DNA of 64,000 bases from Metaphire vulgaris (taxonomy: Eukaryota; Annelida; Clitellata; Crassiclitellata; Megascolecidae), in NCBI GenBank assembly GCA_018105865.1, contig CM030848.1, positions 9,621,301 through 9,685,300 of the forward strand, written 5' to 3'. Positions 55,812 to 64,000 of this stretch are shown here, piece after piece (the first letter of the stretch is position 1; the number at the start of each line of letters is the position of its first letter). The notes beneath the pieces were generated by a model. The model worked only from the letters and a program-made list of their open reading frames with translations. It searched no databases and had not been told where the DNA came from. Position numbers and translations under genes: made by a program.

Positions 55812-57513
55812 TATTTGGAGATTAGATAACATTAGTTTGATTTGTTTTGTTTCCATAAATTCTAGAGAATTTGCAATTTTGGATTTTTGATTGACCATGC
55901 TGTTATTTCAAGTGGAAGATGACAATGGTTTGTTGAATTAATGAAATACTGATAATGAGTTTTGTTGGATGATTTCTTAAATAGCAGCATGACCTATCAT
56001 CAGGAATTTGTGGGAAATTGGGAATAACCCAACATATAATTATATGGTGCTGTTACCAGTAGAGAAAGGAGGAAAGCATAACCATCAATCCAGGTGGACA
56101 CTGGACACATTTTGACAGATAGTGTTTTGCATAATTTTTTGTGAGTTTGCATGTTGAGGTGGTAAAATTCATCACTGCAGTAGTTTTTAGTATGTTATGA
56201 AGTGAAAAGATGCCATCAGTTAAGTTACAATTTTGCCCACTTACGGTAGTATAGGTATTGGGCCCATTGTGCTTCAATACATGCCACTGAGGTTATCGAT
56301 TTGACTTTGATTTAGTACATGAATGGGTGACCTTCATGGAAGGTCAAGCAGCCTGTACTCCTTATAACCTACATCCTATCAAGTTTTAAAGGCTGTTAAC
56401 TGAACTTACCTTATGTAGGTTAGAGAGTACTGGTTAGACATTTGTATCTCATTATGGTTCAGATTTTAAAAATTGTTGCTGCATTCATTGATCCTGGATT
56501 TAAATTGCAAAAAAACAAACAACCGGCAGTGTAGTAAGATGAATGATGACAGTGTTGAAATAATTGCCTTCTACAGTTTGTAACTGACTGAAATAGTTTC
56601 ATATGGACTTAGATAAGTCAAGTCAAGTAGAAATTTTGAGTGTAAATGACAGAAGAAGCTGCATCTTTAGTGAGAAAATGACAGACGCAAAATATTCTGA
56701 GGAGCTTAAATTTTCATGATCTGTGAATTCATCCATGCACAAACCTTCCTGTGCAGTGTGGTGACATTGCTTTTGCCACTGCAGAGATGATTACCGGTGC
56801 AGTTGAAATTAATACATTATTAGCTGAATAATGTCAACCAGGAGCTGAAATGAAGATCCACTTGTTTTGCAAAATGACAAGAGCACAACTAGTTCAACTA
56901 GTGTTTCTAAGCAAAAGACTTCTAAGGAGCAACAGTAAATAGAAAGAAATACAGGTAGTCTTGTTATCTCTGCCAACGACAAAGTCTTTCATATGGCATT
57001 GCCACTTGTATTTCTCAGTGTTCACGAGTTTCTATATACTGGTACTCACCTGTATCTTTTTATCTAAAGTGGATAGTCAACTAGGTTTCAACTTTTCTTC
57101 AGCTTAATCTTTGACTCCATTCTCCCATGGTCTGTGTATTGTGGGATTGGTGTATAATTTTAAAGTATTTTTCACATGAATTTCTTTAGCGCTTATGAAA
57201 GCTGGATTTCTATGAACAAGCTTTGTCTTCAGCGCTTTTTTCATCCTCAATCCCTTTCTGTCCTGTCCTGTGTTCCTGTGACCAACCGGTTGCTATACGT
57301 GTTTTGATAATTGTGTGAGACTGCTTTGTCAGGTATTTATTATGGCAGCCATTCTTTGTAGACAGTCATTATGGCTTTACTGTCTATAGTGACTAACATA
57401 TCAAAACAGCAAAACTTGATATATTACACAGACCTTTTTCATTTCTACTTGGTGCCAGCAGACATGTGACTGCCTGAGAACTGAGAAAAAATCCCTGATC
57501 ACCCAGTTATTGA
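55812..57513. other. Non-coding stretch, no gene seen, with a 5S-like fragment
   Basis: At about 56310-56350 the words TTTAGTACATGAATGGGTGA, CCTTCATGGAAG resemble the 5S rRNA C-box region (TTAGTAC.TGGATGGG.GACC). No gene is supported. Confidence 0.45.
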
Positions 57514-57521
57514 ACCAGGGC

Positions 57522-60009
57522 CAGAGGGGTGGGGTGGAGTGGTGGCCCCGGGCATCCAAATTGACACGGCGACCTTTTTTGCTCATCAACACTTATTTCA
57601 TGAAAACCCTTAAAATTATTGATTTGGCCCTGGGCATTCACACCAGAAGAGGGAATCCAAATTATCTTTTCAGTGGCCTTTTTTTCTTGTTAACACCTAA
57701 CACAGAGATGGTGTGGGCAATTTAGGGGGCCCAAAAAGACTGAGATAGAGACCATACCATTTCATTTTGCTTTTGGCAACTGTAGTACTAAGTAAAAATT
57801 TCCATCTTATTTTATCTGGAAGGGAGTGCTCAATGTCACAAGTTTGACCAGATTTCATAAATATTCTGGCCCTTACTGATTTAGAACATCTTCCAGTGTA
57901 ACATTCCATGAGAAAACATGTTTGACTGTTGTCAGCAATAAATTTACAAAGTGCAATCGTTATATCGACGTGCTATAATAATAAAATTGTTGCAGTTTTA
58001 CAGAAACAGTATCTAATAATACATAACGTGCCTACAATCAATGGCTTCAACCCGCTGTTGTGAAATGATATTTCTTAATGGCAAGGAACTTGGATTGTAG
58101 TGAAACTACTTACATCAGCTTTCAAACCCTGAGACAAGTGCTGTAGCATCCACAGTTCAAGTCTGTGTGCACTTAATGCTAGTCACTTTACAGTTGATGA
58201 GCAAAGTTTAGTCCAAAGCCACTGTTCCAGCTCATTCAAGAAGCATTTGGAAAACTAGAACAATACCACACTAAGATGTTGAAAAAAGAATGGTATGCCA
58301 CTCTTTTTGATGTTTGCAAAAACAAGAACTGGAATTCACAAGACAAACAGACTCACTCTTTGATATTGTGATGCACTGACAGAAATCCGACTTGAGGAAG
58401 ACCATAAATTCCTCATTGATCAACGGGCTGATCGAAAGATATTCATTTATACTGAAGACAAGAAATTTACCCAAATGCATGAGCAAAGAGAAAGGAAAAA
58501 CTGAAATTAGAAGCACGGAGGAAAAAAGCTTTCATGCATCAACTGCTGGCACTGGTTGCTGCATGACTGACTGACATTGCTGAAACTTCTGACACTGGCA
58601 TTTCAGACGATTTCACATCAACTCCAGCCAAATTTGGTCAGTGTTAATCATCAGCAGTGCTGTTCAGTACAAACACCACAGGTGCAAGGTGCATAGCAGA
58701 TCTATTGTATGCTACAAAAATCATTCTCTTCTGAGACCAGAGCAGGCTGACCAAGGCAGAAAAATTAGTTGAAAGACTTGTTTCTTTGGTGTCTTTTACT
58801 ATACCAAAGTCATGGATTTCAGCTCCAGCTGAGGCCCAGGATCAGATCTGCAGCTTTGTTAATCTTGGAAAATTTGAACTAATTGATCCACAGATTGATA
58901 AGGCTGCAAAGTCTGTTCTCAAATGGCATCTGTTTTGCCTTCCTGACTCTGAATAAGTTGCAGTTGATGTCAAGGAAAAGCTGGTGTACGGTATGAGCAA
59001 AAGCCCGGAGAGCGGAAAGTATGAAGTGATCCAGCCATTCTGAATTTGTCCTTGGAGACTTCACTACAACTCAGACATCATACCAGATATCAGCAGAGGA
59101 CTTAACAGCTGTGGAAGCAGCATTTATCAGAGTTGCAAATAAAATGTGATTAGTGCAATGCGTCTTCCATTTTCCAGCTGTATAACAATGAATGCACTCT
59201 ATTTCGTGATGCCATTCAAGACACCACCTGTTCCACATGACCATTTTCACACTCAAAGTCAAGTCATCTAGGCCAAACATTTTTAGACCCAGTAAAATTG
59301 AGGGAATAAAATGGAAAAAATTTGCACGGAAAGAAAATATAGCTACTGGGCAGTTTTTCAGAATAAAAGTTACAACCCTGAAATAAAGAGAAAGGTTCCT
59401 TTGGAGAGCTAAACATTGAATATCAGGAAAGGTGCAAAGTGTTTCTTCAATTTTTGTAACACTGCAGGAAGTACAGTTTTGTAAATAGACAAAGTTCTGC
59501 TCTTGTTTTATACAATACTACTAGGAGTGAATAGGTTCAGAAAGATTCAGCCTCCTAGCTATGATATTTCTGAAGTTATAGAGCTCTGAAGTTGTTAGAA
59601 ATTTAAGTGGCTGTCAACTTGCCAAAAACGACCCTAGGTACTATGAACGTCAATATCTTAAAAACTGTCAAGATAGTAGGCTAAAATTTTGCAGATTTTC
59701 ATATGTATGTTTGAGGAACATTTGTGTTAAATTTCATAATTTTTTTGAGATGGTCGATCTGTTGAATTGTCACAGAATGACTCAAAACGGAACATTTTTT
59801 GAATCTTTGTGGTCATTGAGCACTGCCTTCCAGTTGGAATGAACAGCTGAAATTGCTTCAGAATACTACAATTACCTAATGGAACAAAAGTAGAGGGTAC
59901 CCAGATCTTTAGCTTTAACTTTGTTTTTCCCCATGCAACTGTGAACCACCCTAGTGGGCATCCAAATTTGCTTTGGCCTTGGGCATCCACCGCACTTGGC
60001 ACGCCACTG
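57522..60009 (+). mobile_element. 2.49-kb decayed hAT-type element, 8-bp TSD ACCAGGGC
   Basis: Starts CAGAGGGGTGGGGTGGAGTG, with GGGCATCCAAATT inside the left arm, and ends GGGCATCCACCGCACTTGGC, ACGCCACTG. It is flanked by perfect ACCAGGGC repeats (57514-57521 and 60010-60017). CAG...CTG ends and an 8-bp duplication indicate hAT. The inside is a mosaic of short open frames suggesting a dead coding region (see 58100-59280). Confidence 0.8.
58100..59280 (+). pseudogene. Decayed coding-like region inside the 2.49-kb element
   Basis: The plus strand gives protein-like pieces broken by stops and shifts: LEEDHKFLIDQRADRKIFIY then TEDKKFTQMHEQRE (58392-58490), and IPKSWISAPAEAQDQICSFV then NLGKFELIDPQIDKAAKSVL and KWHLFCLPDSE (about 58773-58957). 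They look like one protein eroded by mutation, perhaps the element's own. I cannot assign them to the hAT transposase or another family. Confidence 0.45.
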
Positions 60010-60523
60010 ACCAGGGCCCATAGAACATCTTCCAGTTTCAGAGCTGACACTCTACCCAGAGAACTGCAGAGACAGACATACATGTACCGTGAATGCTCTA
60101 ATGCCTCTATGTAGAGGATTTTGAGCTATCCAAACACATCCACAGTTCTCAGTACTTGTACACGTAACACAGCAAACAGCAATATTGCTCATTTGCTAAC
60201 ATTAAGATGGACATCACAGTTTGCATAGAAAGGGGAATTGTGATGCAACACCCTGTGCACTTTACAACTGCCATATCAATTTTGGTACTAAAATAAAAAC
60301 TGTAAAAGAAAAATTCTGCTGTCTGTCATGTGCATGATCTGTGATGTATGTTGCAGATTTTTCTATATATGTCGGATCATAAACTTTTGTCCATAGATCA
60401 GGCAGGCTGATAGTTGGTACTTTTCTCTCTTATGCTTGCTTCAGTGGTACGTAATCATAAAAAGTTAAGAATAACTGGTGTAGCTTGTAGTTCTGCACTG
60501 AAATTCTGATGTAACAAATAAGG
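60010..60523. other. Short non-coding stretch between two hAT elements
   Basis: No feature that I can support. Confidence 0.5.
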
Positions 60524-61082
60524 CAGGGGTGTCAAGACTTTTTTGGTGGCGGGCCAAATGACATGTCTTCCTTGTCCTCGCAGGCCAAATGCATAAATGC
60601 TTGTCAATATTATATTCCAATCCGAGCTATCTAAAAATCTGAAGTAAAATGACGAAAACATTAAATGGCCATATACTCATTACATTATTTACATTGATTT
60701 GATTACAACCTATTGTTGTAACTATATATGACAAACCGTATTCTAGTCATGCCTAACAGAAGCAGTTACATTTCAAACTCTGTTAATGGCGAAGAACTGA
60801 AGATCAACTTGAAAACATATAAAGTTAGATGATGGCCAATGTAGATGGGGAAGCTGATGAGACGTGACATTGCTTATTTTTCACTAGTTTAGCAATGTCT
60901 GGTCTTAAACCTGCAGCCAAAGCTACTCTCATTTACCGAGGGTTTTGCTAACTAATGCAAGTATGCTAGGTGAGTATATGGCTGCATATATTGAATATAA
61001 GTACACATATATATTTTGACCATTTGACGATGAATAGATTTTTTAAAAGACTGTGTATCGTGTGGTTTGAAATGGCTTGCCC

Positions 61083-61600
61083 TTTTTGTGGCATTTCAAA
61101 CTCCCTAGAATAAAATTGCGACAGAATATATCGACAATTCTAGAACGATTTGACACAATGAAGATGGAAGCAAATGAAAATGTAGTTTTAATTCATTTCA
61201 TCGCTTATCTGAATTTTTGCATATAGCCAGCTTTAACAATAGTCCTTCCATAGGCTCACCATTTTGTGGCATTTTGAACGCTCTAGAATAAAATTGAGAT
61301 GGAATATATTGACAATCCCGGAATGATTTGACGCATTAAAGATGGGGACACAAGAAAATGTGGTTTTAATTCATTTCAAATTCCTCTGAATTTTTGCATA
61401 TCTATAGCTTGCTGTAACAATAGACCTTCCATAGGCTCACCATTTTGTGGCATTTTGAACGCTCTAGAATAAAATTGAGATGGAGTATATTGACAATCCC
61501 GGAATGATTTGACGCATTAAAGATGGAGACTCGTGAAAATATGGTTTTAATTCGTTTCATCACTCCTCTGAATTTTTGCATATCTACTGTATAGTCTACT
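61083..61600 (+). repeat. Three tandem units of about 180 bp inside the 1.4-kb hAT element
   Basis: The word TTTTGTGGCATTT(C/T)(A/G)AA.. begins units near 61083, 61261 and 61442 (periods about 178 and 181 bp). Each unit continues with TCTAGAATAAAATTG, ACAAT(T/C)C, GGTTTTAATTC and CTGAATTTTTGCATAT. Units 2 and 3 are more alike than either is to unit 1. Confidence 0.85.
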
Positions 61601-61769
61601 GAAACTCAAAACCAAAAAAGATTTATGCTCTTCCATTTATTTGCCACGCCTGAAAAACACAGGATTCTATGTCAAAGCAATTTTTAAAATCCAAAAATAT
61701 TTTGCACAAACCAATTTCTCAAGCCAAACAAGATTTAACATCAAGCCAATTTCACACATAAACTTTTAA

Positions 61770-61841
61770 CCCCTTAACTGGGAATCCCAGATATATCCGT
61801 CCATTTTACATTGAGTTACAGTTAAATACACGGTTAAGGGG
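61770..61841 (-). mobile_element. 72-bp TTAA-flanked palindromic mini-element, copy 5 (nested, inverted)
   Basis: Flanked by TTAA at 61766-61769 and 61842-61845, in the opposite orientation to copies 1-3. It lies inside the 60524-61921 hAT element and so inserted after it. Confidence 0.82.
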
Positions 61842-61929
61842 TTAATAAAATTTATTTAAACGTTTATAATTTTCGCGGGCCAAATAAAATCAGCCCGCGG
61901 GCCAAGGTTTTGACACCCCTGAAATAAGG

Positions 61930-62917
61930 CATGTAAAGTCAATTCATAAAAGTAGAGCTGTGGTCAGACGTTTTTGCCATAAATTTCTTTTGCACGACAT
62001 TTATGTACCTTTGATTGCCCAGGTGTTAATTTGGTGCATCAGGTTGTGCAGTATGGCATGGTAGACACTCGTTATTTTTCTTTGTATGCTCATGCATAAC
62101 TGCTTTTACCAGTGACGTTTCAAAAACATAGCACATCTGAGAATTGACTTTAACATTATGGATTGTCCAGCAGATGACTTTGACAGAATTGATTATTGCA
62201 TATGTATATTCTCACTGTGATCTTACAAGTCAGTATGTTCAGTATGTTCACAGTATGTTCTGTTGTTTCAAGACATCTGATCTCCAGTGTGGCCTTTTGT
62301 TTATTGCTTGATGTCAAAATCGCTGTTCACATTTCAAAACAGTTCTTTCAGTTGCAAATTTTTTCTTCCATAGTGTAGTCTCACTGTTTCAGTGTGACTG
62401 ATGTCTCTCGCATTGACCAGGCGCTTTATGTATTGAAACACATTCAAAAGAGTTTTTGAAGTACATTCCAATAATAACTGTGCATACTTGAACCGATGCT
62501 GTAAAATTGTGTAGACATATTATTGAGCTATTATATAAAAACTTCATCGGTGTAGGTGTTACCTACTGGATAAATGTTGTAAATTTGCTGGAGGTTGAAT
62601 GAAAGATAAACTCTTGTTGAACGCATGTTTTGAATTTTTCGTCAGATTGTCAAGTAATCCTAAAGTTATTTCATATGACATGTCACATGTACGAAAAAAC
62701 ATTTAAAATAAGCATATAAAATATTCATGACTTTAAGCATTAAAAGTACAATCAGTTGCAGGGCTGTCAATATTTATCCTGTAAGACAATGCAGAAATTC
62801 AGAAATTGGGTGCTGGCAAATGACCATATGAAATCCAATGGCTGTCATAAGGATCTGGATATGAAGTCATCCCCCACATTGCGACTCCAAAGCCAGGAGC
62901 GCCTCTGAGTAGAAATA
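61930..62917. other. Non-coding stretch, no gene seen
   Basis: AT-rich sequence with a few GTATGTTCA repeats near 62231-62260. Confidence 0.45.
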
Positions 62918-63103
62918 CAGTGGATCCCACTTAATCGCATACCGCTTAATTGCATAACCCGCATAATCGCATATCAACATAAAAACCCGAACCAGTGTTT
63001 TGTGCGTACAATTAATTATCAGACGTCCTGGCTATTCGCATAGCCCAGTTAATCTCATAAGCAAGGCTTGCATGGCACCTATGCAGTTAAGCGGGTTTCA
63101 CTG
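62918..63103 (+). mobile_element. pogo/Tigger-like MITE, copy 3
   Basis: A 186-bp copy between TA dinucleotides (62916-62917 and 63104-63105). Starts CAGTGGATCCCACTTAATCG and ends TTAAGCGGGTTTCACTG. Confidence 0.8.
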
Positions 63104-64000
63104 TATAAGAGGTACTATACAAATGCTACATTACATTACACTTGGGAATCCAGAATATTCTGATTGCAGAATCAGCATGGAACATTTGGTTCCATCATTC
63201 AAATTCTGGCCTGGCAACTGATGCTGTGCCTAACATCTTTCTCTTTTGTTCTCCTGCTTCCAGAATTAAAGACCATGCCAGACTTTCATTTGTTGTCCTA
63301 AATTTATATGCAACTGGGCTGACTTTATCACAATTGTCCTGATATCTTATCAAAGAGACAGACACCTGTGAAACATCTGGTGGTTTTGTCTTTCTCTTTG
63401 AATATGTGAAGAAATGTGATTGAACTCTCTGCATTTTTTTCTGTGAAGTGTTATCAGCCTTCATTATATTTTCAGATTGTCTCTCAATATTAGTTGTCAC
63501 ACAGATGGATTCAGGTGCGATGGACATTGAAGATATTTGACATTGCTTTAATCGTTGCTATCCTATAGTTGAGTTCCCAAGATGTACTCATTGACTTGAC
63601 TTGACATTTCTCTCTGGCCTAGAAATCGTGGTATTCTTGATATTTCTGCCCCTACTGGTGGTGATGGTGGTGGTGGTGGATGATGGAGATAGTATGACAA
63701 AAAGCCAGAAGTGGAGGAAGTAGATTGACACAGTTGTAGGTTGCTATTGGTTCTTCGGCCAACTGTGAATGTTATTTGTCATCATTAATATTTCCAGTTA
63801 ATGCATTGCAAAATACATATTCACTTTGAAAGAGTGCAGTCGATTGCATGCGGAATTTAATATGTACCGAGTGCATTTGATGGAGGTAATCAATGAAACA
63901 TTACAGAGTGGCGGCCATGTGTTTTCCACTTCAGCAGCTACCAATGTGCTGTAGCAATCATGTGATGCTAAGAGACTCAGACAGAACCTCTGCTTTACAT
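63104..64000. other. Window end, no gene supported
   Basis: Begins with an inverted GTACC..TACATTACATTACA LINE/SINE tail (63107-63140). A 110-codon minus frame (63195-63527, starting from ATG) has no recognised motif and no clear splice support; it could be chance. A (GGT/GAT)n patch lies at about 63655-63690. Confidence 0.4.

Larger units (their letters stand above)
60524..61921 (+). mobile_element. 1.4-kb hAT element, 8-bp TSD AAATAAGG
   Basis: Starts CAGGGGTGTCAAGACTTTTT with GGCGGGCC and ends GCGGGCCAAGGTTTTGACAC, CCCTG. It is flanked by perfect AAATAAGG repeats (60516-60523 and 61922-61929). CAGGGGTGTC(A/C)AA is a common hAT end. Inside are three tandem units of about 180 bp and a nested TTAA mini-element. 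No transposase frame. Confidence 0.92.

Noticed and set aside
63195..63527. 110-codon minus frame near the window end
   Set aside because: It has a real ATG but no recognisable domain, splice partner or neighbouring exon; left as uncertain rather than called.

Overview
This is a window of an animal nuclear genome: AT-rich, with spliced genes, CpG-dense 5' ends and dense DNA-transposon and SINE/LINE debris. Protein similarity recognised by eye places two genes firmly. Repeat style (frequent AGGCCTA and ACCGGT words, tRNA- and 5S-derived SINE pieces, LINE tails ending GCGCTATAGAA) suggests a marine invertebrate, perhaps a deuterostome, but the species cannot be fixed from sequence alone.

Layout. 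1-12.08 kb: repeats, a long (CTA)n array and probably introns or downstream sequence of an unidentified minus-strand gene whose first coding exon is 12081-12349, with a TATA box and a CpG-rich 5' region. 12.9-15 kb: a cluster of short hAT-type and other inverted-repeat elements. 16.07-39.15 kb: a complete minus-strand ARID1 (BAF250/Osa) gene, the DNA-binding subunit of the SWI/SNF (BAF) chromatin remodeller. I could join 16 coding exons in frame through GT-AG sites to a protein of about 2,215 residues. 39.15-39.7 kb: its CpG-dense promoter. 40.2-40.8 kb: a second CpG-rich patch of unknown meaning. 43.9-48.2 kb: a complete minus-strand prefoldin subunit 6 gene (4 exons, 126 aa). 50.6-51.1 kb: a CpG-rich patch with a candidate plus-strand first exon (type II membrane protein-like), followed at 52.0-52.25 kb by a possible exon built from an exact 90-bp tandem duplication. 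53-64 kb: mostly transposable elements, with no gene I can support.

The two sure genes are housekeeping (chromatin remodelling; tubulin/actin folding) and show no functional link. The main new content is the transposon record: at least ten hAT-type elements with matching 8-bp target duplications (one carrying a decayed hAT transposase C-terminus), five copies of a 72-bp TTAA-flanked palindromic mini-element, three pogo/Tigger-like MITEs, three 390-bp elements ending GGGGCTGTCC, and an 823-bp long-inverted-repeat element. I found no CRISPR, operon, or evident new molecular system.
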